Shown here: piece by piece, positions 11,313 to 23,234 of the stretch
Position numbering within the stretch: the stretch's first letter is position 1
Layout: each line of letters starts with the position of its first letter
From: Sophora flavescens
Taxonomy: Eukaryota; Streptophyta; Magnoliopsida; Fabales; Fabaceae
DNA: 64,000 nt
Assembly (NCBI GenBank): GCA_030762895.1
Contig: CM061062.1
Span: 134,585,104 to 134,649,103 of the forward strand
Direction of reading: 5' to 3'
Made by a program: the position numbers and the translations under genes
The notes under the pieces: generated by a model
What the model saw: the letters and a program-made list of their open reading frames with translations, nothing else
Database searches by the model: none
What the model was told of the DNA's origin: nothing

Positions 11313-13054
11313 GACTAAACCAATACCTTCGTACTTAGTCCAACATATTCATCAACCACTTCTTATGACAGGGTATGGCCCTATCCCATTCGAGAAGAAA
11401 CTTTTTCGATATTCGGTTAATAGTTAGTCCTTAACTCTCATGCTCATACTCGACAAAATTTCGGCAGCATTTCCCTGCGGTCTCCGACGTACACTACTTG
11501 AATGCGATGACATCCACCACGATAAAGTATGCACCCGGAGAACGAAAGGAAATGTATCAATCCGAACTTTCATCAAGTATATAACATTAGAATCAATGAA
11601 TAACTATTTTAACTGAATTAAGAAAAAGTTTTTTCCCAAACTGTCCAACTTTGGACAATTCAAGATCCAACACAATGAGCGGTACATTAAGCACATACAC
11701 GTACGCTCATTAGTATTACATCTCAAACGGCAAACTAAGGCTTTACTAATTATTGTGGGCATATTCTCGAATCAAATAAATTTTCAAGAAAATACATTAA
11801 AACTCCAATGAAAGCTTTTCAGTCAAAACGTACCTTCTGAGAGACACGTCTAGTTGTTATTGTGCAAAGACAGCAGAGAAGTGAAGAAAGCAGAGGCAGT
11901 AGCACTATGCAACGGAGTCAAAGACACTTGTACACCTGCCAACTAAAAATTCTTCCTTGAGTTAAGCATTCTAGAATTGAGAGAATTCTGTAAATAGTCA
12001 TTGAAACTTCAATAGGCAAAATACAAGACAGCAAAGCTGAAGAGATCTACATAACTTAATGGTATGGTTGATTAATGGTGACACACTTGTAAGTTGTAAC
12101 TAAATTTCTGAGTAACTGAATGAAACTCACCAGGAACCCTATGACTACTCCTCAAATCAGATCCATAATCCAGGAAAATAACACCTGTCAATTTCTTGTT
12201 CTGCAAATAGAGTAAGAAAGTTGGTCAGCGGCAATGATTGGTAGAAATGCTAAATGTTAGAAATGCTTAAAAATGACTTAAAATTAATAGAGAAAAGACA
12301 CAAATTCAAGTTCTCATCAAACCAAGTCTAGTTTCACCTACCTATGCATTCTAAGAAAATGAATAAGCAACCCCTTTAGTTCCTTCAAATAAATAGTTTC
12401 TCAGATTTTTCATCAAACACGTAGTATGCAAGCATCCAAAATATGGCAGAGCAGCTCAACAACCCTTCCCCAGCCTTACAAATGTATATGGCAGCAAGCA
12501 ATTGATTCACACATAGGATCATACAATATACATTAGACATAAGCAATACTTACAAGTTACAACAACAACAAAAAAATGTAAAAAAACGTTTTTTAAGCAC
12601 AAAAAAATGCGTTTAACAGAAACCCTAAAATGAAGAAAGGGAAATAGTTACATGACGCTGGTAGAGATCTTAGGCCAGAAGTTGTGAACCAAGTTGTTAA
12701 GATAGAGAGAGTGTGAAAAACCTGAAAGAGTAAGGAAACAAAGATGGATTTCTGAAATAGTTCAACTTCGCACGCGTGCGTTTCTATAGACGAGGGGGCG
12801 AGACAAAACCAAAGAGAGAAAGAACTGGCAGTTCTGGGTGGCAGCCGAGAAACTTCGAATCGAGTGAGAAGCAGCAGCAAAAGATGAAGGTGGCTATTAA
12901 AATGGAATGAGGAAGGAGCATCAGAGATAGCAAGGGAGCATCAAACAAGGAAGGAGCAGCAGTGAGAGAGATGGGGAAGCAGTGACAAATGGAATGGAAG
13001 ACTACGGCGCGAAGAGATGGAGGGGGAATGAAAATAGAAATTAAACTTAGTTTT
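11313..13054. other. CACTA upstream region; no gene
   Basis: Non-coding 1.7 kb between the transposase start and the right subterminal repeats. It probably holds leader exons, introns and promoter for the minus-strand transposase. Purine-rich near 12650-13030. No exon could be fixed. Confidence 0.45.
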
Positions 13055-13450
13055 TACACATCGGTTTAAAATTACACATCGGTTTAAAATAACCGATGTG
13101 GGTAGTGAATTACACATCGGTTTAGTAGAAAACCGATGTAGAAACTTATTAAAATTTAATTTTTTTTATTTAATACATCGGTTAAATAAAAACCGATGTG
13201 TAATATTACGTCTGATTAAAAAAATTTATTTTTGTTTCCCTTTTCCACATCGGTTATTTAAAACCGATGTCTAATATTATTTCTGAATTTTTTTTTTTTT
13301 TGTTTCACTTTTCCACATCGGTTTTCTAATAAACCGATGTTTAATATTTTTACCACATCGGTTTTAAGGTAACCGATGTGTAAATATTTCAGTTTAATTT
13401 CAAAAATGTCACCGCCTCCTATTACACATCGATTTTTTAAAACCGATGTT
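13055..13450. repeat. Right subterminal ACATCGGTT repeats of CACTA
   Basis: At least a dozen copies of ACATCGGTT or its inverse within 400 bases, most arranged as inverted pairs separated by 2-8 bases. Denser than the left array. Confidence 0.88.
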
Positions 13451-13489
13451 AAAAACCTGATGTTAAATGTATATTTTGCACTAGTGATT

Positions 13490-14136
13490 TTTGACTCACT
13501 TTAGTAGCATTACTCTTATAAATAAACATTATTTATTTTACAAATTTTAAATTGATAATAAATGCATTATATCTAATGCATAATTAATATGTGCATTCTT
13601 AAAAATAATTTTTAATAAATAAAATTCTACAAGGATATACTTTTATAATTATAATATAGAAAATTAATAACAATTTTTAATGTATTGAAAAGCATGCGCG
13701 TGAACTGTGTGAACCGCGTGTAATTGATTAATTCGTGGATAGTGTAACATAATATAATAATAAAAAATAATACTCCTTTATTAAAATGTGAAACAATTCA
13801 AAGTTTCGCTCTAAGGTAACTCCTTTAACTCATTGGTATTGAAAACAATGAACTTGATATATTCGTTTTTATAATCTTGTGGTATTAGGTTCGTTTTGAC
13901 AACATTAATCCAATTAATCTGACTTTATTCGCTTTTGGCAAAAGTTTAAATTCAAAATCTCGAGATGAATATACGTAATGCTCAATTATTAGGTGTCTTT
14001 TTAAAATTAATTTAAAAGGAATATAATTCTGCAAAGGTTAAAATTTTAAAATTTTATATTATGCGATATGTCTGGGTGCATGTATAACGGATAGATAAAT
14101 GCAACATTAAAATTAATAACTTAATATGTATTTTTG

Positions 14137-14139
<3 letters not shown>
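13490..14139. other. Intergenic AT-rich sequence
   Basis: No coding potential or recognised repeat. Confidence 0.5.

Positions 14140-14211
<72 letters not shown>
14140..14211. repeat. (AT)n microsatellite
   Basis: Uninterrupted AT dinucleotide tract of about 72 bases. Confidence 0.98.
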
Positions 14212-14212
<1 letters not shown>

Positions 14213-14244
14213 CATTAATGACATAGAGTCCATAGGAATTTATG

Positions 14245-14645
14245 TTATATTTTGCGTTTGGTATTAGGTATACTTTGACGGGGGGTTGGGTAGCTCAAGT
14301 GGTTTGAGCTACGGGTATAAGAAGTTGGAGGAGTAGGAGGTCCAAGATTCAAATATTGGCAAACGAGAAAAATTAACATAACAACTAACTACCAACATTT
14401 GCCTATTAAAAAAAGTATACTTTGACATTCCTGAGAAAGTGGGGCGAGAATAAAAAAATTTCCATGTTTCATACAACAGATAAACGTCATTCCCAGAAAT
14501 AAAAGATGTCCAAAAATAAATTTGTGAATTAAACCAGAAAATTTTGATCCCAAGTGTAAGGGTGGGAAAGAAACATTCCTGAGAATGAGATTTTCGAGAA
14601 AATAATTTATTTGGGAATAAAACATTCCCCAAACCGAACGCTACC
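14245..14645. mobile_element. MITE hosting a SINE
   Basis: Left edge GCGTTTGGTATTAGG (about 14254) and right edge CCAAACCGAACGCTACC (about 14630-14646) are imperfect inverses sharing GCGTT.GGT. Words such as GAATAAAACATTCC and CATTCCTGAGAATGAG recur near 60-140. Coding capacity is absent. The element is split by the SINE at 14280-14414. Exact ends and target duplication are not certain. Confidence 0.5.
14280..14414 (+). mobile_element. tRNA-derived SINE with 12-bp target duplication
   Basis: Flanked by perfect copies of GTATACTTTGAC (14268-14279 and 14415-14426). The head reads GGGTAGCTCAAGTGGTTTGA, a pol III A-box-like segment. GGTCCAAGATTCAAATATTG about 60 bases on resembles a B box. The 3' end is A-rich (CCTATTAAAAAAA). 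Length is about 135 bases, in the usual range for plant SINEs. It would need LINE proteins supplied in trans. Confidence 0.85.
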
Positions 14646-14646
14646 T

Positions 14647-15260
14647 AAAGAAAACAAGCCAAACCCGCCAAACCAGTTCACATAATTGATCAGTTTTGTT
14701 TGATTTTAGTTAATGTATTGAGAACAATTTGCGTTTTAAAAAAGTGAGAACAATAAATCTTCGTAATACAACCGTATATGGATTGTCAAGATTAAAAGTT
14801 ACTTATATTGAGTCAAAGACCCTCTCGTATTCATTGTTTAATGACAACAAACTTTTGAATAATAATTTCAATTGCTCTGAGATTTATATTACTCATGGTT
14901 TCCTGTAACCACTGTTTAAAGAATATGGACATGAACCTATCAGGAAAAATACACATAAAGCTTGAAGCTATGAAGAGAACCCATCTGATCAATCATTACA
15001 ACAATCATCTTACAAATGAAGAAGAATGGAGACATACATAAGAAGATGATTGAAGAATTCAAAAGATAAGATCAAACTGGTCAAACAGAAGGCATAAGCT
15101 TAATTTATGAGAAGAATAAGACTCAAGATCAAGAACAAGTAGGTAATGGTCAAACCCATGGAAGAACAAGGAATTAATAAGACGAGTCTAAGCTAGAGAC
15201 AAGGATATATGTGCTGAAGAAGGATAGAACGAATAAGTCTTGATAAATTAATGATTAGGG
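14647..15260. other. Purine-rich repeat remnant, unclassified
   Basis: From about 14900 the sequence is A/G-rich with many 'AAGAAG' and 'CAAGA' words and no frame. Similar purine-rich text resumes after the solo LTR at 23235-23560. It may be the sequence into which the nested LTRs inserted, possibly the LTR of another retroelement. Confidence 0.35.
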
Positions 15261-16960
15261 TGTTGGTATAAGTCCTAGAGGCCAATGTTTTTCCTTTGGA
15301 CTTACATTTGTATCTTGCTATTATTTATGATATGAGGCTTTTTCAGTTTATTATGTTGTTTGTTTAAACGTAGTAAAGTTCTTATAATAGAAAGTTTTGT
15401 TTAATAGAATATAAAGTATACAGCTTGATGGTGAGACGCTATTAAACAATAGAACTCTATTCTTAATATTCGTAGTCAAATAATATTATTAATAAGGACA
15501 ATAATAATACATCAAGACTATTATGTGTGTAGGCTGATGACCACTTCTCACGGGTCATGAATATGAGATATCAAGTTGCGCACATAGGTACACATTAGAG
15601 TAATGAAGTACTAGATTGACCCATCATTAGGACACTACATGGAACATTATATGAGTGTCATAAGTAGTTCTCATTGTGACAATGGTGTATGCAATCCTTA
15701 GACCTCAAATCACTACAATCCCTACATGGGGGGTTGAGTGCTTTAATACCGTCAAACGTCATGTGTAATAGGATGATTATAAAGTCGGTCATTGGGCACA
15801 ACACGAGTCATGCGGAGGGGTGTGAGTGACCTAGATGGGATATTTTCCTCCTACATAACATGAGTAATATCTACGGGGCCCTTGATAGAGTGAGACTGTA
15901 AAATTCATGGTCGTCCTGAAATGAGTCAATAAGAGATATTGACCTCATTTATTATTATTAAGTCTACTCGGGATATCAAGGAACATAATATTGAACTATA
16001 AAAGGGTGGCACGTTCTATGACTTATGTTCAATATAGATATCTGGACAAAGGGATAATTATGCACATGAACATTGGTCACAAAAAGGTTACGTCAAATAA
16101 CTGACATTCTTGTTACTTGGTTAACAATGATGTGTTGCTAGATAATGCTCATTGTTTGTAATATTAAATGGGATTAAATATTAATGTTAACTGTAACACC
16201 CCGATTTTTCTATTTCTTAATAATCTGTGCTTATGTATGTATATACATGTTTAGTATATTTAAATTTTAAATTTGAGAAATTTCTTTAATAAACCTAAAT
16301 TACTTTCATAACTTATTTTATAGTAGGAAGCTACTATTTAAAATTCTGGTTGAAATCACAAACAAAAACGGTTTGCGTTTTCGCTGTCAATAAAACTTTA
16401 CTAATCCTGAAAATGAATTTCGATTAGTAAAATAAAATCTTTATTTTTCCTAACTCAATTATAAGCATTTCCATAATTTTAGAAATTTTCTTTCAATATA
16501 AAAATTTTTCAGGTGGAAAATTTACGAAAGAAAACACGACTGGTTTTCACCGACGGGAAATAAATGGAACCGAGACGACCAAGATTTACCAAAATAAGAT
16601 TTGGTAAGATTTGAAAAGATATGATTTGACGTGAATAGTGATCCCATTAATTTCCTAACATCATTACCTTACGCATAATCATTTTTTTTCATTTTTACAA
16701 GTAACTATTATTTATTTAAAAACAATATTTATTTTTAAAAAATAATTTAAAAAGGATTAGGTGCAGATTTTGAGAGACTTGATGTGAAAACAACTTGATT
16801 GATTTGATATGAATAGTACTTTTATTTATTCCATGCCGTCATTTTATTCATATGTACAAGTAACTTATTATTTTAATAAAAATCATATTTTAATTTATAA
16901 AAAAAATATTTAAATCCCATTCCCTCAATTGCTGATCAGCAGTATCCCTCCCCCCTTCTC

Positions 16961-16967
16961 TATAAAA
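16961..16967 (+). promoter_or_regulatory. TATA box in the gypsy LTR
   Basis: TATAAAAACCCTC preceded by a C-rich stretch and followed by a CT-rich leader fits a U3/R promoter of the LTR. The later copia insertion begins 144 bases downstream and would disrupt its transcript. Confidence 0.5.
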
Positions 16968-17273
16968 ACCCTCTTCTTTCACCTTTTACCACTTTCTCCA
17001 TTTCCTTTCAAGATCACTCACTCACACACTCATTTGTTCACCGAAATCACACACTCATTTGCTCATTTGCTCACCGAAATCATACTGAACTCACTCCATG
17101 AAAGTTGTTCTGTGAAGAATCCATGGATGTGAGGGATAGAGATCATACTCATAAGAGAGATAGAGAGCATATGTATACTCATGTGGTAACATATTGATTG
17201 ATTGATAAAAGATGATGAAATGAGATACATGAGGCTCTATTTATAGAGCTAGCTAACTAACACAATTAACCCT

Positions 17274-18614
17274 CTAACAAATTGTTAATAACCTATAACA
17301 AACTCTAACAAATTTATTTATACTAATACCATGTAAAAATTTACATTTTGATGTGGGAGGAAAAAAAAACAGTAAAAGACTAAAGTGTGACCCAACAAAC
17401 TGAAGCCCATAATGTGGAACTGATGAGAAATCCCACTGATGGACCAGGCCCAAGCTCATGAACACCACTGATCCAGAACTATGAGTGTGAGACCCAAACA
17501 ACCAACCACGAGAGGAAAACCAAAGGGAATTACAGAAACTTCTGGAACAAAAACGAGAATTTCCTAGGTGGAGCATGACTGAGTTGTGGACGGCGGCGAG
17601 AGTTCCTCCGGGATCAAAGACAAAAACAAAATGTTGCTGAGGCTTTGTCGGCACAGTGATGGTGCGATCATCCATCTTCTTCGGTGATGGCTCGGTGGAG
17701 TTGTAGACGACAGTAAGAGTTTCGCCGAGGTCGAATGCAGTGATGGCGGAGGACCAAGCGCATCTTTTGATGGTGAATGAAGTGGTCACAGTGGTTGCCG
17801 AAACGAGCTCCTCGAAGTCGACGCTTAAGAGGGGGACCAGATCTGGTGCAAGGAAGACGGAGTCGACTAGGAATTTCAAACCAGAGAGGCTGACAGGGGA
17901 GACGGCTTCCAATAATGGTGGCGCAAGGACTATGTCGACGCCAAGAATCGGTGCCTGATTCATCGGAGCTGGATCCACTAGATCGACCTTCTTGAAGAGA
18001 TTGGTGACGAGCTCCTTCGAATCGTTGTTACTTTCAGAGACGGCGAACTCAGGTGCAAGATCCGTTGTCTTGGCTGATTCAGAGAGAACCTCCTGTGATT
18101 TCGATGTTTCCTCTTCAACAATCAAGATCGGCAGTGGCAGAGGAGTCACAAGATCTGATGGAGGTCCTTCTTCCATGGTCGCGGATTCAAGCTCCTCCTC
18201 TGTGTTGCTGTAGAAGTCTTCGTTACTGTTCCTGCATTTCGTCGGAAGGTGGTGATCCATGGCAGTGGAAAGAGAACTCCATTGACGGAGCTTTGGCACG
18301 GCAGCGAAATCGTTGCAGGTGACGAGGAAGCAGGTAATTGCTCCAATCTTGAAGGTGAATCCATGGATTTCTGGCTTGGTTGGAATTACCGAAGTCGAAG
18401 GAATGGTATCAAGATCTGAGTTCCTTGAGTTTCTAAAGCTGTCGAAGACGAACTCGTAGTGTCCATTCTCCTCCGTTGTTGCAGATTCAAGAACTTTGGA
18501 AGGATCTTCATCACTGTCTGAATAATCATCTTCATTGTTGTCTGAATCAGGAACGAAAGCCTCATCCTCATCACTATCATCAGCGGAAGCCTCACGGTAT
18601 CGCTCTGATACCAT
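17274..18614 (-). CDS. Unrecognised 446-residue ORF of the non-autonomous copia element
   Basis: The ATG at 18614-18612 is formed by the last base of the 5' LTR and the TG of the primer-binding site. The frame then runs uninterrupted through the whole interior and ends 58 bases inside the 3' LTR. An in-frame extension back into the LTR to 18695 exists but is LTR sequence. The N-terminus is very acidic ('ADDSDEDEAFVPDSDNNEDD', residues about 11-30). Two 'V.VFD..G' type segments occur ('HYEFVFDSF', 'HFVFVFDPGGTLAAVHNS'). There is no CCHC knuckle, DSG or RT motif. I do not recognise the protein. It may be transduced host sequence or simply an open stretch. Codon-level evidence of selection is not available here. 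Confidence 0.4.
   Translation of the reverse strand: MVSERYREASADDSDEDEAFVPDSDNNEDDYSDSDEDPSKVLESATTEENGHYEFVFDSFRNSRNSDLDTIPSTSVIPTKPEIHGFTFKIGAITCFLVTCNDFAAVPKLRQWSSLSTAMDHHLPTKCRNSNEDFYSNTEEELESATMEEGPPSDLVTPLPLPILIVEEETSKSQEVLSESAKTTDLAPEFAVSESNNDSKELVTNLFKKVDLVDPAPMNQAPILGVDIVLAPPLLEAVSPVSLSGLKFLVDSVFLAPDLVPLLSVDFEELVSATTVTTSFTIKRCAWSSAITAFDLGETLTVVYNSTEPSPKKMDDRTITVPTKPQQHFVFVFDPGGTLAAVHNSVMLHLGNSRFCSRSFCNSLWFSSRGWLFGSHTHSSGSVVFMSLGLVHQWDFSSVPHYGLQFVGSHFSLLLFFFPPTSKCKFLHGISINKFVRVCYRLLTIC
18602..18613 (-). other. Primer-binding site, copia element
   Basis: TGGTATCAGAGC directly follows the 5' LTR on the minus strand and is complementary to the 3' end of plant initiator tRNA-Met. Confidence 0.85.
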
Positions 18615-18740
18615 GTGAAGAATCCATGGATGTGAGGGATAGAGATCATACTCATGGGAAAGATAGAGAGCATGTGTATACTCATGTGGTAACATATTGA
18701 TTGATTGATAAAAGATGATGAAATGAGATACATGAGGCTC

Positions 18741-18748
18741 TATTTATA
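18741..18748 (-). promoter_or_regulatory. LTR TATA box of the non-autonomous copia element
   Basis: TATAAATAGAGCC on the minus strand within the 5' LTR. The same box is at 17239-17246 in the 3' LTR. It is followed by a typical leader up to the LTR end. Confidence 0.6.
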
Positions 18749-21700
18749 GAGCTAGCTAACTAACACAATTAACCCTCTAACAAATTGTTAATAACCTATA
18801 ACAAACTCTAAAAAATTTATTTATACTCTTAACATGTTCCTCTTCCTCTCCTCTTTCCAACGAGCTAAATAGCATCAAAAACGGATAAGTATATTGGGAG
18901 ATATGCCCAAATCACCAAAAATCCTCAAAATCCACAGCAACTCAAGAACAGCAGAAAGAAGGCCCTTTTAGCCCTTGTTCTGTTCCGAATCAAGCAAAAC
19001 CTTCAACAAAAAAGTTGTGTCTATATTCCTTACCTTTCCAACAAACCAAGGTTTATAATTTTTGGATGAGTAGATGGTGAGATACACTCAAAATACCACT
19101 ATATCCTCAAAGCTGTCAACTTTTTTTAAGCTTCTTGTGGACCATTTCTCTTCATTCTTCATCATCTAAGGGTATAACTCTCCTCTATTTCTCTTTATTT
19201 CCTCATAAATCTCTTTTTCATCAACATGCATGTCACTTTTCTTATTTTGCATGTTTATAGTGTTAACTTAAAATTTTAAGAAAAATCTTTAGAAAAGTCT
19301 TTTTAGCATGGAACTAATTTTCATACACTTATACTCATCTCTACTATCATTTTAAGCACTTTCATGTCAAAAAAGAATTTTTAAAAACCTATTTTGATAG
19401 GGTGGCCGAAACCCCCTATGTGGAGCAAAGTAGATGTTTTTGTTATTCTCACATGCTTGACTTAAAGATCCTCTCACAACTCTTTGTTTGAACCATTATT
19501 TGATAATAAAGTTACTATTTTTGGTTGATATATGTTTTCATGTATGTTTTTAAGGGTCTAGGACCCTTGCGTGTTGGTTTTATGGCTTGAGGATGATGCT
19601 AGAGTGAAGATAATAACTTGGTGTGGATAAACATGGGTAGAATTTGATTATGGCAGCATGATATATCTTCATTCGTAAGCCCATAAGTTTTTATACAGAA
19701 CGTATTTCTGAAAAATAAATACATATTTGGAAATAAGACTTCTGGGGCTTTAATTTGATATATAATATGTAGATATTTGGATATTATTTGCTAGGTTAAA
19801 CCACCTCTCAAAGTATAATCAAATTCTGACTGCGAAAATAAGAATATAATTGGTTGCATGATGATTTTAAATATGATTTTGAAAGTTAAAAACTTTTATA
19901 AAGTTTTCTGGGTTAAAACTAAAGTATAAATAAAGTTTGGTTGAATATTTGAGATTTTTACATGTGTATATAAAGAGGAACAATTTCATAAAGTTACATG
20001 TTGGTGAACTCGGATTTCTGGAAAATCCTGTACAAACAGAGGCAGTGTGGGATTTTTAATAAATTAATGTCTTCGAATGTTGACATGGGACCAACTAAAA
20101 TATATTTATATGTGAGTTGGGTACCTTCAAATAAATTTTCAACGATTTTGAAGGTCATGTGAATGATCATTCACAATTTAAACACATTGTGTTCTGAAAA
20201 TGATTCTATAAAAGAGTTCGCCCAAAATTTTGACTGAAAAATATGATTTTAAAAATAATGTCTTTTATCATGATCAAGTAGAGATTTTTGGAATGAAATG
20301 GACCATAAACCAGTGATTAATTTAAAAATATAAAAATATGGGATTAAAGTATATGTATACATAAAAGTAAGTCTTGGATCAAATGTAATCCAAGAATTTT
20401 TAAAAGATTGGACATCTCTAGTATCAATTTTTTAGTCATGGCCCAAAATTTATGCATAGAAAGATAAGGTGACTTTGTTATTTTAATTTAAGTCATTCGC
20501 TTAATTCGTAGACTTGAGGCACGCAGTGGGGAAAAAAAAGGAAGTTTGCTCTGAACAACGCGGAAACAAAGACTTTGTCTATCAGTCGAATTAGGTAAGC
20601 GGAGAAAGCCTGAAGGATGTTACAATTGTGGTAACTATATGCTTGTATGTTTGAATTGTTTGGCTATGTTGATGTTGTTGCTACTGGGTGAAAAAGTTGG
20701 ATTGGTATATGATTGTGTGTTAAGTCTATGAAGTTGTGCTGGAGTTGTTGTTTAAGTGGTTGTTTTGGAATTACTTGCATTTATATGACTTTGATGAAGT
20801 GTTGAATTGAAATATATGCTTGAATATATTATGTTACTTATGTTGTAAGTTGTTGAAAGTCGTGTTGGTTGTTGCATAGAAGCCTAACCTTGGTTAGAGC
20901 TCAACTATTAAAGATAAAAGCCTTAAACGACTTATGTGGAAAACCACAAAACAAAGGTTTTAAATTTTAAGTAGCATGTTGATAAGAGAAATTTATTCTG
21001 GAAATTTTTTTAAAGATGTTGTTCTATAAGAAACTTAAATTAATTAATTTTTTTGAGGCTATTTTGTGATGGAAAACAATAGAGAAAAACAAGTTAAATT
21101 CCAAATTCTTTTAGAGAAATTTTAGTTCTCAGTGTTTTAGAAAGAGCTTTGCTCAAAACGTTTTCAATATTTTCTTAATGATAGACCTTTTCTAAAGTAA
21201 ATATGGATTTCTAAAGAAGAGAGAATTTTCTGTAACTCAAGGTTTTTAAAATGAATTTCAAAGGAAAAATGTCTTTTAGAAGGTTTTCTTTCAAAATAAA
21301 ATATCCGATAACTTGGATGAGTTATGGAAGTTTTGTTTTCGGATTATTGTTTTTCACCGAGTGAAAAAGTTGAAAAGTTGAACCTAGTAATCGAGACGTC
21401 GGGATACTAGTGTTTTAAAAGCATGTTGATTTATAATCCGTGCTACGTTGCTATGGATTGTTGTCCTATACACATTGAATTGAAACATGGTGAAAGTGAA
21501 GGTGAAAGTTTTTTTCCACAACCACAAAGTTCTAGACTAGTGCACAGGTATAGGACTGTTGTGATTAGACACTCGAACTTAAGGTCCTATTTTGATAATA
21601 AAAGTCTTAAGACGTTAAAAATGTTGAAAAGTCTTGAGCTTTGAGCCTCGACGAAAAGAAAATATCAAGCACAAAGAAAAGCTGAAAATAAAATGATTTT

Positions 21701-23234
21701 CTCATGCATTTATTTTGGCAGACGTGCCCACGCTGTTTTGTATGAATATTTGTAAAGATCAGGTATTTCATGCTACGTTGTTTCGTGTGAATATCTGGAA
21801 GGGCCAGGCAATTCATGCTACAGTGTTTCATTGTGCCTTGATGGACAATGAAGTCCATTAGCCGGAACTACTGTGCCTTGCATTGGAAAGTATGCTATGG
21901 ACATTCCACGCACGTTGTACACTGTGCCAGGAGTTTGGACAGTGTAGTGGAAATTCACGTTGTGCCTTTATGGCAACCAAGCCTGATCAGCTCATTTTTA
22001 AAGAAAGTTGAAAACTCCAGAGTCTTGCATCAAAGTTGAATTTTTCATGAACATCATTGTTTTTCAAAGTTGATTGATGAATTGGTGTGATATTATATTT
22101 AGTTTATTATTTCACATGCTGTAAATATGATGACATCTGTTGTGTATGCTGTTTGTGTTGCAAGTATGTAGTTTATCATAATTATGCATATATTGGTATC
22201 TCACCCTTACAATATATCAGGTTTTCCTGGTTCTTTGCTGTTGTACCTTGGTACACTAGGACAGGAGGTGCCGAGAAGCTCCTGACCTTACTCAGGGATA
22301 TTAATCCCGATCTTTGAAGAGGTGGGTGATTATTCCAATGGTAAGAACTATTGAGTTCTTTCCAACAGGTGTCTATTAGAACGACCAGCTTATGATGTTT
22401 CCTTTGGGTTGTGTGCGCTTTAGAGAAGTCGATATAGGCAGTTCTGAAAAACCTTGTGTAATTTTGTAACTTCAAGACTAAAGATTATTTCATGAAATGT
22501 ATATGTCGAGGTGCTATGATTTATAATTAAACTTAGTCTTTCTGTGTTAGTAAAATATAGTGTGATTTCATTTTAAGTGATGTGTGAATCATTTTCTGAG
22601 GTGAATCCTAGAAAAGAAAAATTTTACCCCCATATTTTCAGACCTATGAAGATAATAGAAGTTTTTTCGAAAAAAACCAGTAAACTTTCTTTTAATTTAT
22701 TTCCGCATGTGATTAGGAAGTAATGCCCAAGGGGGTGTTACACCAACATCATGAGAACCTATAGGGTCAAACACATAAGAGATTAATATGAGCTATGAGA
22801 AATGAGTTCGACTCATTTTTCTATGGGTTGGGCTCATGACGCATCAACTAAGTCACACGCAGCTACTCTTGTGTACTGGCTAGGTTAGATTTAAGTGACA
22901 CTATTATAGATAGACCACTTAAGAGTGTTGAGCTACATGTGTGATACCCTGGCCGCACATAAGAGTGATAGCGGGTGATAGGTTCTGTTCGTTACAACTA
23001 GCACTGTAAGACGGCAATCGCTCCTGCTCATGTTCGTTGGACATTCATAAGGTCTGTTCGTGTGCACTACATAGAGGTATTGTTGTTCATGCAGCGCTCG
23101 TGATTTGGAACTCGATTCTAATCAAAGGTTTGTGCTACAAGAGGTAAAATTTTAAACATGAAACATGAACATTCGCATGGATTCTTGTTGGAAATTATTC
23201 CGCTGAGCTATGTTTGAAATACAAATTCCCAACA

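Larger units (their letters stand above)
6291..13486 (-). mobile_element. Complete CACTA (En/Spm) DNA transposon, 7.2 kb
   Basis: The left end CACTAGTGCA (6291-6300) and right end TGCACTAGTG (13477-13486) form perfect 10-bp terminal inverted repeats. They are flanked by ATT at 6288-6290 and 13487-13489, the 3-bp target duplication expected of CACTA elements. Subterminal regions (6310-6535 and 13055-13450) carry many copies of ACATCGGTT in both orientations, often paired as small palindromes, as expected for transposase-binding repeats. Two genes are carried on the minus strand: a broken TNP2-type transposase (8122-11312) and a second gene (6831-7957). The region 11313-13030 has no coding block and is probably leader and introns. 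The transposase looks inactive, so movement would need a helper. Confidence 0.93.
17111..18834 (-). mobile_element. Non-autonomous copia-type LTR element (1.7 kb)
   Basis: Two near-identical 221-bp LTRs (17111-17331 and 18614-18834) are flanked by TGTTC at 17106-17110 and 18835-18839. On the minus strand the LTR starts TGTTAAGAGTATAAAT, contains TATAAATAGAGCC and ends TTCTTCACA. The primer-binding site TGGTATCAGAGC (18613-18602) matches the initiator-tRNA-Met site of copia elements. The 1.28-kb interior has no gag, protease, RT or integrase motif but holds one long open frame. The few LTR differences suggest a fairly recent insertion. Confidence 0.88.
16192..22742 (+). mobile_element. Long Ty3/gypsy-type solo LTR (about 4.8 kb) carrying a nested copia element
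   Basis: It begins TGTAACACCCCGATTTTTC and ends GGGGGTGTTACA, giving TGTAACACC..GGTGTTACA inverse ends typical of plant chromodomain (Tekay-type) gypsy LTRs. No gag-pol motif lies inside. After subtracting the copia insertion (17111-18834 plus 5 bp) about 4.8 kb remain. Flanks TTAAC (16187-16191) and CCAAC (22743-22747) differ by two C/T changes and may be a decayed 5-bp duplication. Apart from the nested element there is no gene in this stretch. Full-length relatives were not available for comparison, so the solo-LTR reading is an inference. Confidence 0.55.
15261..23234 (+). mobile_element. Copia-type solo LTR interrupted by a nested insertion
   Basis: The sequence starts TGTTGGTATAAGTCCTAGAG (15261) and ends AAATTCCCAACA (23234), giving TGTTGG..CCAACA ends. 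Removing 16192-22742 leaves about 1.42 kb without a primer site or coding sequence, so it is read as a solo LTR. Orientation is assumed from the TG start. Flanking pentamers TAGGG and CAAAG do not match, so the target duplication is lost or the ends are slightly misplaced. Confidence 0.5.

Noticed and set aside
14280..14414. Functional tRNA gene
   Set aside because: Only A- and B-box-like parts fit; no cloverleaf, and target duplications show it is a SINE.
15261..23234. Complete LTR retrotransposon with two LTRs
   Set aside because: The two parts are halves of one LTR, not repeats of each other, and there is no primer site or coding region.
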